A stretch of DNA of 64,000 nt from Notolepis coatsorum (Eukaryota > Chordata > Actinopteri > Aulopiformes > Paralepididae): contig OZ020594.1 in NCBI GenBank assembly GCA_963971535.1, forward strand, positions 114,720,418 to 114,784,417, written 5' to 3'. Made by a program: the position numbers and the translations under genes. Shown piece after piece: positions 31,046 through 42,474 of the stretch (its first letter is position 1; each line of letters starts with the position of its first letter). The notes beneath the pieces were generated by a model. The model saw nothing but the letters and a program-made list of their open reading frames with translations, was not told the DNA's origin and ran no database searches.

Positions 31046-32926
31046 TTGAATGGAGGGGGGGGGGGCTGTAAAGGAACATACAATATATGTTATTACAATA
31101 TAAATATACATACTCAATTACTCAATAATCAACTAGGCTGCAGTAAAAAACTTAAAACCAGATTCTCAAACATAAACATAAAGACGGACAACACGCTCAT
31201 CACAGACAAGCTGGATGTAGCCAATTACTTAAACATCTTCTTCACAAACATAGCCACAACACTGGTAAACAAACTATCCTCCCACTCAGGGCATTATGGG
31301 GTAGAACACATAGTAGCATACTACAAAAACCTAGGGGTCCACAAAGACGACTTCAAACTTGAAATGGTAACAACCGATGAGGTACTCAAAAAATTGAGCG
31401 CCCTCCAACCTAACAAGGCCACTGGCCATGACAACATCCCCTCCAAATTCCTCAGAGACGCAGCAGCCGCCATCACCCCAGTCATCACACACATAATAAA
31501 CCTCTCTATAAAACAGGGGCACGTCCCCAAGGACTTCAAAATTGCGAGAGTGACCCCTCTACACAAAAAGGGCAGCAAATTAGACCCAGGCAACTACCGC
31601 CCTGTTTCTATTCTTACCTCCATCTCGAAAGTCATGGAGAAAATAGTCTACGAACAGGTCGAAAAGTACCTGGCGGAAAAAAACCTAATCTACGAATTCC
31701 AATCTGGCTTCAGAACGTCCCACTCCACTGACACATGCCTCCTCTATTTGAACGACCACATCAAACAAGAGGTGGACGCTGGCAAATACTGCGGCATGGT
31801 CATGCTGGACCTACAAAAGGCCTTCGACACTGTCAATCACTCCATTCTAATGGACAAGCTAAAAGCAATTGGTTTTGATAGCCTATCAGTGAGCTGGATG
31901 CAATCCTACCTGGAGGGGAGAGAACAGATGGTAGAGGTAAACGGTACTCTATCCCCCCCCCTCACAGTGAGCTGTGGTGTTCCACAAGGAAGCATACTAG
32001 GACCGCTACTCTTCCTACTTTATGCAAATGACATGTCGTCAGCCTGTGACTGCAACTTGTTCCTGTTTGCGGACGACTCAGCCCTGCTGGTCTCTGACAA
32101 GAACAAATTGCAGGTTGAAAAAACCCTCAGCACGGAACTAGGCTAAATCTGCATATGGCTCGCTGATAACAAACTATCATTACACATGGGCAAAACAGAG
32201 TCCATTCTCTTCGGTTCAAATAACAAACTCAGCAAGACCGACGGCTTCTCAGTTGCAGTGGGTGACAATATTGTCACAAGGAAAGACGAAATTACCTACC
32301 TGGGTTCCATCCTAGAGGCAAATCTTTCCTGTGACAAAATGGCATCCAATGTAATAAAAAAAGTCAACCAACGAACTAGATTCTTGTACCGGATCTCCTC
32401 TCTGGTAAACAAGAATACCCTGAGGACTCTGGCAGGAGCACTCATTCAAGGGTACTATGACTATGCGTGCACCTCATGGTACCAAAGCACCTCAAAGGCG
32501 CTTAAAACAAAATTACAAACATCACAAAACAAACTGGTCAGACTACTACTTGACCTGAACCCCAGAACCCACCTCACCCCTGCCCACTTTGCCAACCTAG
32601 GATGGCTTAGAGTAGACGACAGAGTACAGCAACTTGCAATGGGCCTGGTCTACAAGATACACTATACGACCGGGGTGCCCATGTACATGTCAAAATACTT
32701 CCCAAAGGTCAGTGAATACCACAACCACTACACCAGAGGAAGCTCAACAAATCATGTTAAACCCAGATTCGGCTCAAACAAGGGACTAAACACGTTTCGC
32801 AATTATGCCACAACAATGTGGAACGCCCTACCCAAAGCTGTAAAGGAATGTGAATCCCTGCCCACATTCAAAACCGCCCTTAAAGAGCACCTACGGGAGG
32901 CTGCAATTCGAAACTGGCCACCGTAA
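31046..32926 (+). pseudogene. LINE reverse transcriptase interrupted by one stop codon
   Basis: Two frames in the same phase, 366 and 246 codons, separated by TAA at 32144-32146 just after the catalytic region. Visible: LQPNKATGHDNIPSKFL, GNYRPVSILTSISKVMEKIV, motif A MLDLQKAFDTVNHSIL, motif B GVPQGSILGPLLFLLYAND, catalytic FADDSALLV, then (after the stop) NKLSLHMGKTESILFG, TYLGSILE, the LVRLLLDLNPRTHL block, MWNALPKAVKECESLPTFK. The endonuclease domain is absent (5' truncation). Jockey superfamily; possibly the Nimb or CR1 side, not certain. All catalytic Asp residues are retained, so decay is slight. Confidence 0.87.
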
Positions 32927-33350
32927 ATGCCCAAAACCCCCACCACCTCCTAATAGACAGTCTCCTCCCCACCGCATGTATATATTCCCTCCCCGCCGTA
33001 TGTATATTCCCCTCCCACCCACCCACCCCCTCCTAATGTACAGTCCCCTCCCCATCATATGTATATACTCTGTCAGGATCTAGGGGTAACAGTACTGTAT
33101 ATTTGAATACCGCCTATGTCACAAATGTATCAGTACTAAATACCTATATGTCCCTATGCCATAAATGTCATGTATGTTATGTATGTCATAAATGTCTATA
33201 TGAATTGAAAATGGGGGACCCTGATGGAAACAAGACAAACGTCTTTCTCAGGTCTGCATCCCCTTAACAATTGTATGTATTGAGCCGTACTGTATTGTAC
33301 CCATTCTGCAATCTGTTAAATAAAGTTTTCATTCATTCATTCATTCATAC
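31046..33350 (+). mobile_element. Jockey-superfamily LINE, 5' truncated, nearly intact ORF
   Basis: A continuous reverse-transcriptase reading frame with one stop (see next entry), then a 3' UTR (32927-33335) with tgggggaccctgatggaaac and gtctttctcaggtctgcatc, ending aaataaagttttcattcatt in a (ATTC)n tail. A second 3' copy lies at 28315-29217. Confidence 0.9.
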
Positions 33351-33401
33351 AACAAGCAATATAGCAGTGAGAGGGGCACCATGACAGACAGGGGGGGGGT
33401 G

Positions 33402-33884
33402 TTACTGGCTTGAGAAACAGTTGCAGGAATCAGTGAGAATGTTCATCAGAGAGCTTGAATGTTGACTATAGGCATAAAGGTGACCAGTTTGAGAGATTTC
33501 TGTAGGTAGTTCCTGTCTCTGGCAGCAGCAGCCTTGAATGATGTTTGACCAAGTGCAGTGTATGTTTTCTGAATCTTTAGGAGAATGTGTTGAGCAGAAC
33601 GAGTGTTGTAAGTGGCAGATGTCATTTGCAAAAGGTGACATAGGTAAGAGGGGGGGGGGGGACAACCCAAGGAGGGTTTTGTAAATGAGCATGAACCAGT
33701 GCATATTGCGACGAGTGTGCAGGGATGGCCAGTTGACGGAGGAGTAAAGGGAGCAGTGGTGAGTGTTGAAAGGGGCGCTGGTGGCAAACTGGATAGCAGA
33801 GTGGTAGAGGACATCAAGTTTGTGGAGTGAGGTCTTACATGCAGATCTGTGATCAAACATGGGGAGTATTGTCATTTGAATCAA
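33402..33884 (-). pseudogene. LINE C-terminal fragment
   Basis: The minus-strand frame of 160 codons encodes KLDVLYHSAIQFATSAPFNT, HHCSLYSSVNWPSLHTRRN, KTLLGLSPPPLLP and (frameshift near poly-C at 33650) further C-terminal sequence. Same clade as segment 2 at 13963. Catalytic motifs missing. Confidence 0.78.
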
Positions 33885-33960
33885 ACTAGCATACCCTCAC
33901 TAGTCACTCCTGACCTCCAACCCCTGCATCACTTACATTTTCACATCTGTACACACCTAT

Positions 33961-34184
<224 letters not shown>

Positions 34185-34194
34185 TCCCTCTGTC

Positions 34195-34365
34195 TTGTTT
34201 CTAAGCTGTCTCCCTTTCTCTGTAGTATCCCCACCATGTTGTCATTGTAAAAGTCCATGTACTGTGTCTGTCCATGTACTGTAATGCAATGTCTGTGCTT
34301 TGAGATACCTTATGTAAGGTGCTATATAAAAATACATTTATTAATATTATTATTATCTTGGAGGT
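34195..34365 (+). repeat. Retroposon 3' end with short ATT tail
   Basis: Ends gagataccttatgtaaggtg then ctatataaaaatacatttat and attattatta, a typical fish LINE/SINE tail. No coding. Confidence 0.45.
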
Positions 34366-34778
34366 GGAGCGTGTCCAGCCTCTGTGGCCATCCAGTCTCC
34401 TACAAACTGGAGAAAGAGGGAGAGAGATTTGCCTTGACAGGGGTTTCACTCTTTTTGAGAAAAGGTTTTCCAGAACTTTTTCTTGACAATTCAGGACAGC
34501 ACTTGCTCACAACCGGTCATATCATTTACCAGTAGGCCTAGTATTGACACATTTAACCCCAACTTTATTCTCCTTTTTTAATTATGCAGGGTTCCTGATG
34601 AAGTGTCTCATGTTCATTACAAGTACAAGGATTTTACAGGACTTTAAATAAGAGGAGAATAAGCATGTGCTTGTCAAATACCATGTTGGGCCAAAACAAA
34701 CGTGGGCCAAACTTGGCCCGCAGGCCCAAAATTGGGCAGTACTGCAGTTGAGTTTCAATCAAAATGCACACATAGGGG

Positions 34779-35263
34779 GTGGTCAGGTGGCGTAACGGAG
34801 ATTGCGTTCGTCACCAACCCCGGAGCGGCTGGATTCGCCTGTTCGAATCCAGCTCACATCTCCGGGGGTTGTCACCAGCTTGGCTGGCCGTTCACACTAA
34901 TACAATTGGCTGTATTAGAGGGTGGGAGAAGCTGGTGGGGTGGGTCCGGGTCATTGTAAACAGCGCCTCCTACAGTTCGGTCGGGGCGCCTGTTAAGCGC
35001 GGATAGGATCTAAGTGGGATAGTGTGATCCTTCCACACGCTACGCCCTCTCAGTGAGAATCCGCGCTGCCAGGTGAAAAGAAGCGGTTGATTGGCTGGAC
35101 GTGTGTCGGAGGAAGCACGTGGTAGCCTCCACTCTCCCAGACCGACTGTGGGGGTAAGTGCGCAGCGACCAGGAAGGGGATTGGGAATTGGCATAACGAC
35201 TAACATTGGGATGGGAGAAAATCGGAGGAAAAAGGAGAGGGAAAAAGATTTAAAAAAAAAAAA
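34779..35263 (+). mobile_element. tRNA-derived SINE, about 485 bp
   Basis: A perfect 13-bp target duplication gcacacatagggg (34766-34778 and 35264-35276). Head: A-box-like ggtggcgtaacgg and B-box gttcgaatcc. Body contains gatccttccacacgctacgc, ccaggtgaaaagaagcggtt and gtgtgtcggaggaagcacgt; A-rich 3' end. The intact duplication and promoter boxes suggest recent insertion. Confidence 0.95.
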
Positions 35264-35710
35264 GCACACATAGGGGCTAAGATACAATTGTACATTTCCA
35301 GGACAACATCATATTTGGTCATTTCCCAGGTTTTCCATGACTGGAAATCTAGTCTCTGAATTTCCAGGTTTTCCAGGACGAGTGGGAACCCTGCCTGATC
35401 CTGGACACTAAAGACTTATGGTATAGTGTACTTGCCCACTCACTTTGTTATTATTTAATATACAGTCTTTGCTATTTATTTGGTATGTTTACTGTATTCA
35501 ATTTAATATAACTGCGGTTGCACAATACCACAACTGCGGTACCGGTATTTAAACTGTGGGCTCGCGCTGTGCTCTTCAGTTGGCAGTTACACCTGAAAAT
35601 AAACCAAAGCCACTGAATACCAGCCAACTCACTCTTTGTCTTCATTTATTATTTCAGGTGGGTACATGTCACATAAGCACTTTCATATATTATCAGTAGT
35701 GTACCTTTAA

Positions 35711-36560
35711 CACTTTGATCGCCGGGGTTAAATTCATCATTTACCATCCCTCGCCAGCCCTATTTAACATGGAGAAGTTCCCCTTCTTTGCAGGGCTATA
35801 ACTTTTTAAATTATATTGCTAAATTGACATTACTATGGCCCATTCAACGTCATATATCTATTGTTCAGGGTCTAGCAATGTTATACTTTTTCATTCACAT
35901 ATTCATACTAAAATACGGTCTAAAGTATAAGTATGTTTTTATCGTTTTCTGCAGCTTTCTCCAGAACTTGATTTATAGCCCCAAATGCATTATATTGATG
36001 ATGAAATACAGTTTGATAGGAATCTGTGCGAGATAAAAAATGTCAACTGGACGTGCTTCTAGGAGTTACTAAGTATGATCTGATGTTGACCGGATGGGCG
36101 GGGGGTCGTTTATAATTCCGTGGCCAACGTTAGATCATTCATCTAGTGTGGGTGATATGATCATCAGAGCAGTTTATATCGAACACGTTAAAAAATAACG
36201 CTGAATCTTACCGTATCTTCCTCGCGCCGTTGGACGATGAGCGTGGAACTGAAATATTCCTATTATGGGATGTAGAAATATCCGATCCATTTCCAGGTTG
36301 TATAATAGTATATACGTCCAAATCATGTTGTTTATCGAGTTATTTGCATCCGATCGATATCCAGTGTGTCAAGATGGAGTCCCGCTAACGATAGCGAGTG
36401 CCCGGACGAAATATGGGTGAGCACCACTTCATCCGCATCACTTCCTGTTTGGGCGATCTGCCGATCGGCCACCAGATGGCGCTCTTGAACCGTTGGAGAG
36501 TTGAGAGGGGCTCAACAGTACATATCATGTCTCCGGGGGATTTGATCACAGATTTTTTAA
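35711..36560. mobile_element. piggyBac-like element, copy 2 (inverted, one end lost)
   Basis: TTAA at 35707-35710 then CACTTTGATCGCCGG. The body is the inverted homologue of 6086-6976 (shared ttctttgcagggctataact, ccccaaatgcattatattga, aattccgtgg on opposite strands). The second end is not recognisable near 36560. The plus strand has an 82-codon frame (35788-36036) matching the minus-strand frame at 6649-6897. Confidence 0.75.
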
Positions 36561-36603
36561 ACCTAAACTAACGTTACAACTAACATAAAGTTAGTTTAGG
36601 TTC
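36559..36603. repeat. Short inverted repeat (hairpin)
   Basis: aacctaaactaac and gttagtttaggtt form a perfect 13-bp stem around a loop of about 19 bases, near the junction between the piggyBac-like copy and the next element. Confidence 0.6.
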
Positions 36604-36659
36604 GTGTTAACGTTAGATAATGTACAAAATAAACATTTTCCGCTGCTATAAACATCTCA

Positions 36660-37081
36660 CTTTTATTTTGAAAACCCCAGAAAGGAAGTCATTATATTTG
36701 CTTTACCATCCTGTTCTGCGTTAGCTCCGGTTAGCTCAGAGCGTCCAGTAGTTAGTAGTATATTATCAATACCAGCCATTGGATTACTGTTTTCTAAATT
36801 GGGGAGGCTTTTAATCGTCAAGGTAAGAGGATTTTAAGTCATGGTATCCATAAACTTCAATCGGTTCGGATCCTTTGAAGGAATGAGAATATCAACAAAC
36901 CTGTAGGGAACGTCAGGCTACTGTCCTGCCTCACTTCCTGTGATGAAGCTAAGCTATGCTAACGGAGCGACTGTTCCCAAAGCTAAATGCACGCACAGAG
37001 ACAAAAAAGGTATGTATCTTCTTGTCTAACTCCAGGGAAGATGTTAAATAAGCTAATTTCCCAAAATGTTGGAGTTTTCCT
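36660..37081. mobile_element. Long-TIR TTAA element, copy 3 (partial)
   Basis: The right arm (36900-37081) ends TGGAGTTTTCCT before TTAA (37082-37085) and matches the arms of 19263-20093. The adjacent block 36680-36890 is the inverted centre of that element. The left arm is missing. Confidence 0.8.
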
Positions 37082-37085
37082 TTAA

Positions 37086-38747
37086 GGACTATAACTGTTG
37101 ATAGATATATAATAATACATTAGCTAGGGTCTTAAGGACTATAACTGTTGATAGCCGTTGTCGATTGTGTTTAAATATGCTGAGTTGTAATTTTTATGTA
37201 TTGTTGTTCCGGCGATTAAGCTAAGCTAACGTGCTAGCTAACGTCAGCTGTCATTTGTTGCCATAGCAGCAGTAAACATTCACATATGGGCTAATGGCAT
37301 GTAAACAGACAGAGCATTTAGTATTTAGTAAACATATAGAAAATAATTAGTTTAATTTATGATACTTACCATTGCATTGCATTTATTGAAATCTATTTTT
37401 ATTTTTTATTGAATTAATTAGCCTGTTAAGTCGTAAGGTCCCCCAATTGGGGGACCCTGATTTTCTTTATCATAAATCGATCAATAGAGACGGTATTATA
37501 TCCCCAATTATCATATCATGGTGTATCATTGGAAAGCCACACTCATTGGCTACAACCCTGTCCAAAGATTTCCGAGATTGCCAAATGATTGACGGAGCTA
37601 GAGCCCCGGGAGTCGGGGGTAGTAATGTGTACTTTTGCGTACTTTGGCGCACGCCTCACATATCGGCATGTCACCTGAAAGGGCAATCGACAGGCAACAA
37701 ATAGGGCTTTAATTCTATATATTTATATTATATTAAAAGAAATGCACACCCGAGCCGCTAGAGGTCGGCAAAGTGGCATCGCGAATCGTCCTCATGAGGG
37801 CCCTTGGATGTTAATGTTTTATTTTATTTTTTGTAGCCAAGAGTAAAGACCATAACCCTATCAAAACAGTAGTCAAAGTGTATATTTTCATTTTTACAGA
37901 TGTTTTATACGATTGACGGAAAATAAGAATTTATCGGAAAAAAGCAAATTAAATTATATCTCTTTTATCGTAAAACTGCAAGGAAATGACTAAATCCAGA
38001 CTAAACCCTGCCATTGGAAAGAGGAGCCTTTTCCCTATCCATAGATGTATGATTTGGCCATAATAAGGTCAAGGTCAAGTTCAAGGTCAAATATGAATTT
38101 ATAATTAAAATCGATTATCATTTATTACTGTATCTACAAATCCTTCTGTTTAATCATCTTCCCTTTATTCATTTGCTTAGATTATTTTATACACTTGATC
38201 TCAAGAAGGTGCTGAATGAGCTCAGTGAGCGAGCTCGGTTCCAGCACAATTGTAACATGGTGTTATTCACCGGCACATCATAATTTATATTCTCCTTTTT
38301 TTCATTACAATTTACTCAAGCCTAGTAACAGACACAATATTTCTGACACTGTAAATACATACCCCCAGGTCCCTAGATGTTCCTCGATACCAAGAACATG
38401 CAAATTGGCCTTGTAGAAGTGGAGCAATCTTCCATTTACTTAGGCATGTACCTTTAGGCGAGATTTCTGAAAATAGGGCTACAGCTCAACAGGTTAGAGA
38501 ATGTATTATTATTTTGGGATACTGCGATTGTTGCCATGTATATATTGTACATTGTACTAAGCAAGATCACTTGGCAGTTACATTGGAAATAAACCAAAGC
38601 CACTGAGGACCTGCCAACTCACTCTTTGTCTTCATTCATTCTTCCAGGGGTACTACAAGAACACTTACGGCCATTTACAAACACCTTTTCCGGAGATCTT
38701 CCGTAAGTTTGTTCTTACGAACTTCTTCCGAAGGTAGTTACGAATAT
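37086..38747. other. Intergenic, no gene recognised
   Basis: AT-rich non-coding. It holds a perfect palindrome gtcccccaattgggggac (37437-37454) and a block of about 90 bp (38575-38645, ttggcagttaca, aaataaaccaaagccactga, actcactctttgtcttcatt) that also occurs at 35578-35665, probably the end of an unidentified repeat. Confidence 0.5.
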
Positions 38748-39960
38748 TGTAACTGAGGGGTACAATTCCCTGACTGTATTAATCAAGTATGGTATCATTA
38801 AACCACTACCGTCTTATGTACATTACTGGCCATACCGTACACAAGTATATCAGATGAGAACTCCTCCACAATGATACGGTTTCCACACAAATACTCGTTT
38901 AGAATATTTATTACATCAAAGGTATTATTACATAATATACTTTACTTTAATTGCGCTTATAAGGCAAAGGAATTATGCATAGGCAAATCAATAATGAATG
39001 TCCAATTATATCTATGGTACTCAGGGAAGATACTGGAAGGGGGGGTACTACCGGTTGTAAGCCAGCAGGGGGAGGCAATGCTCTATGCAAAGTCAATGGT
39101 TCCACAGGCGATCTTACTCCCTGTGTCAGCGGATGAAAGGTAGCCGCTGTAATCCCAGTGTGCGGCAGCACAGGTGTAAGCCGTAGAGCCTCTGGTCCGA
39201 CAGAGACAGGCTCGAATGATGTTCTCACGGGCAGGTCCCACAGCAGTGGGGTAGACGGTTCTCTGCTCCAGCAGCCACAGTCAAAGCAATGAAGAATAAT
39301 AATAATCCTGCCGGAAAGGGCTCTGCTGGCGCCGGGGTAGAACCTCCGGTGCGCGGTGGTCCACAGTTGAACTTGACGTTAATACTATCCTATTTGCACG
39401 CGGCTACAAGTGCTCTATGTAGACGCACAATTACTCACTCCACGTGGTCTTTGACTCGTAATGAAGGCTTTTACTAGTAAGTAGCGAACGATACGTTGAA
39501 CAAACGTATTAGGATAACACGACTCTATTTTGGGGCAATACGGGCCCTACTGCACCGCACGTTGCATAGTGGGTGAGACGTCACTTGGGTAACTGAACAA
39601 GACTGAACTCCAACTCGAACTGAAAAGGAAGTTCTGTATCCACCTACGCCATATTTATATGTACGGGGGACAAATAGTGCCAATCTCATTTCTGTCGCCG
39701 TATCCCTGGGCAAGAGCGGACATGCACAGACATGTCGTGTCGGTAGCTTTCAAGTCGGCTCTAGGGGGTAAGTCACTGGCGCTGGTGGCACGCCATCCAA
39801 TAAGAGAATGAAATATTATGGTCTGTGTAACTAGGCTAAAGGGACATTCCGTGTATATGTACAAAGAATACACAAGGGATATCAAACGATATACAAATAT
39901 TATGCAATATATATCAATCAATAAATACATATATTCGGTTTAATCTGACCCTTTGTAACA
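38748..39960 (-). repeat. 3' LTR of BEL/Pao element (1213 bp)
   Basis: Aligns end to end with 44281-45481. Differences seen by eye: a 12-bp extra block (cacaggtgtaag near 39169) and only a few substitutions, for example at about 38995 and 39520. Confidence 0.95.
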
Positions 39961-39970
39961 GCCGCCCCCT
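39961..39970 (-). other. Polypurine tract
   Basis: The minus strand reads AGGGGGCGGC directly before the 3' LTR, the usual plus-strand priming position. Confidence 0.7.
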
Positions 39971-40081
39971 AATTAGTCCCACCTAATTAGCTAAGCAGAG
40001 ACAGATTAACCGCACTGTCCACTACTCAATGTCCGTTGTGAGGGGTCGGTCAGTTCACAAAGTCATGGGTCATGGTCGTCA

Positions 40082-42202
40082 TTAAGCGAGTCGGGGAGCC
40101 TTGGCGACTCTATCAGCCTTGCCACGGGTCGGTTGTAGGTCCGCCCTTGGCCGAGCACTTCTGCCACTCTGACCTTTCCGTCGGCACCAGTGGTCACTTT
40201 GCTTACGCGGCCGGCCGGCCACGCAGCTCGGGGTAGTGACTGGTCTATGGTCATGACGACTGGACGGGATGAAGGGGGGCTTAGGAGGAAGCGGGCCTGA
40301 GACTGCTTTGATCTGTGCTTGGCTGTGCTTTCTCCTCCACCGTCTGTTTCTCTTGTTTGCTCTGTACCCCATCTGAGGAGGGGCCGGTCCCGGCCGCTCC
40401 GTCAAGGAGTCGCTTGGGGTGCTGGGTTCGAGGTCAGCTACGTCTGGAGCGCAGCTGAGGGGGGTGGAGTTCCGAACTCCCTCTGGTACCCACGGTTCTC
40501 TCACGGGCCTCTCGCTTAATGTCAATAGCCTCTGCTGTACGGGGGAGAGGCCGGTGTCGCTCGCCTCTGTGTGTAGGCAGCATGTAGACGTGGGTTGACT
40601 GTCAAGTCCGTAGAGGGGGCCCTGGAGCGTCCATCCCAGTCGGGTCTGAACCGCGACTGGGCATGCTTTGGGTCCGATGTGGGCCGCCTCAATTGGGAGA
40701 ATGAGGTCCGCGTGGTCGGAGCCTATGAGCAGGGTCGGTGTGGCGCCGTCGATAAGCGGTATAGGTAGTTGACGTAGGTGCACATACTTAGCCATCAGCT
40801 GTGGGATGGGGTAGGTGTACTGAGACAGGCCTATGTCGTGGCTGGTGAAGACGTTAGTTATATTATACTGCTTCTCGGGCTGGTCCACCGCTGCTATCTT
40901 GAAGGAGACCTTTTCACCCTTTATGGTCCTCTGGTCCCTTCTGATGGTGCGTATGGTCATTGTATCTTTGACACCCCGCAGGCCCAACTGGGCTGCTGCG
41001 GAAGCGAGGAGGAGAGTCTTTTCAGACCCATCGTCCAGGACGGCGTAAGTGTCCAGGACCTTGTCCTCGTAGCTCAGGAGCACTCTGACCACTTTGAGGA
41101 GCACACGGGGGGTCCCGCTATGCTGGTCAATGTGGAGCACTCCTGTTGGTTGGTTGCCTTGGACCTTCTGGTGGGCTCCGCACCGTGCTGCGCGGTAAGC
41201 GGCGCCCGCCTGGGCCGCCCCTGCGTGGTAAGCGGCGCCCGCCTGGGCCGCCTCACGCCACTGGTCCACTTGGACGGGGTTCAGTGTCTTATATTCGGCG
41301 CACTGTGCCAGCCAGTGTCCGCCGTCGCAGTAGGTACAGTAGGGAGCGGTCTGGTGGCTCTTCGGTGCTGGTGCCACCGCCTCGGCATGGTACATTACCA
41401 CGACGGGCCCACTCTGTTGTCCTGGGTGACGCCTGTTGATGTCATGCAGGACCTCCAGGTGGGTGCCACCGCACCTGCTGCACTTCCTTTTCAAGCGGCA
41501 CTCAGCTGCTAGGTGGCTGCGCGCGCAGCGGAAGCAGCGGCGGTGGTCCTTGGTCCACTGACTCACCTCGTCCGTGATCAGCTTCCCGAAAGTGTCGCAT
41601 TGGTACAGCCGATGTTCTCCCTCACAGTACTGGCACTCAATCTTCCACTGGTCCTCTTTCGTCGAGGGGGTGTTGTGGTTCTTGTGTGGTACTGATTCGG
41701 CTTGGTGCATAACGGTCACCAACCGGCGGTTATCCGTTTGTCCCCGAGGTCCGAGTCTTGGGCTTGGTCCACTCCATACGAACGTGTCGAGTCGTAGGCT
41801 ACTGACCTCCCTGGCGAGGAACTCAGATAGGTCTAGGAGGGATGCCTCTGGACCGTTGGGGTCGCGGTAGTCTCTCTGCCGCCTGAAGCGCTCTTGTCGG
41901 GCGGGAGGGAGCTTCTCTAATATCCTCTCTACGTTGGAGTTAGCGTACAGTTCGTAGATACCCTTTTCCTTTTGGGACCCCAGCATCCCTACCAGGGACT
42001 GTACCTTGATAGACAGGTCATCTAATGCTCGGTTGTCTCTGGCTGGGGGGAGACGGTCAATGTCTCTTATCTCCTGTATCACATAGTCCCATACGCGTCC
42101 ATAACGTTGGTCGAGTGCTGCTAGAGCCGCTGTGTATGGGGTAGTAGAGTTGGCATAGGCCAGCGCTATATTGTGCGCTCGGGGCACCTTGAGGTGCTTC
42201 AA
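40082..42202 (-). pseudogene. BEL/Pao Gag C-terminus, protease and fused pol end
   Basis: 706-codon frame. The N-terminal part is the DUF1759-type Gag region (HLKVPRAHNIALAYANSTTP, LEKLPPARQERF). Zinc knuckle-like motifs follow: CQYCEGEHRLYQC, CFRCARSHLAAEC, CSRCGGTHLEVLH, CTYCDGGHWLAQC. The pepsin-like protease of the DUF1758 type has catalytic VLDDGSEKTLL and the conserved LIGSDHADLI and GWTLQGPLYG. Right after this, where reverse transcriptase should start, the sequence jumps to an Arg-rich RNRRWRRK segment and then, in another frame (40063-40254), to SLPRAAWPAGRVSKV and RTYNRPVARLIES, the C-terminal end of BEL integrase (DUF5641). Hence one deletion of probably more than 3 kb removed RT, RNase H and the integrase core. 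A first ATG at 42202 is formal. Confidence 0.88.
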
Positions 42203-42205
42203 TAA

Positions 42206-42474
42206 GATAAGATATTCCTTTATTGATCCCCTTGGGGAAATTCAGGCATCATAGCAGCATGGGGGGGAGGGGGGGAGGGGTACAGGTAGTAAAACAACAC
42301 AGTATACAGGTAGTAAAAGACAACACAGGCAGTGTAAACAATTTGATCAATATGGTCAATATAATTTACTATCTGACTAGCTGAGGAATATTCACATTAT
42401 TCACAGTGTCACATGAGGTGCAGTATGCAAGAGGTAGTGTTATAATAATTTACTATCTACTGAGTATACATTAA
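42206..42474 (-). repeat. Retroposon 3' end inserted in gag
   Basis: On the plus strand, aagataagatattcctttat then tgatccccttggggaaattc: a common fish retroposon 3' end with (AAGAT)n-type tail, read on the minus strand. It separates the two gag frames and brings stops, disabling Gag-Pro. Confidence 0.7.

Noticed and set aside
40778..41512. Plus-strand ORF of 244 codons
   Set aside because: Antisense of the BEL Gag-protease frame, which shows clear knuckle and protease motifs.
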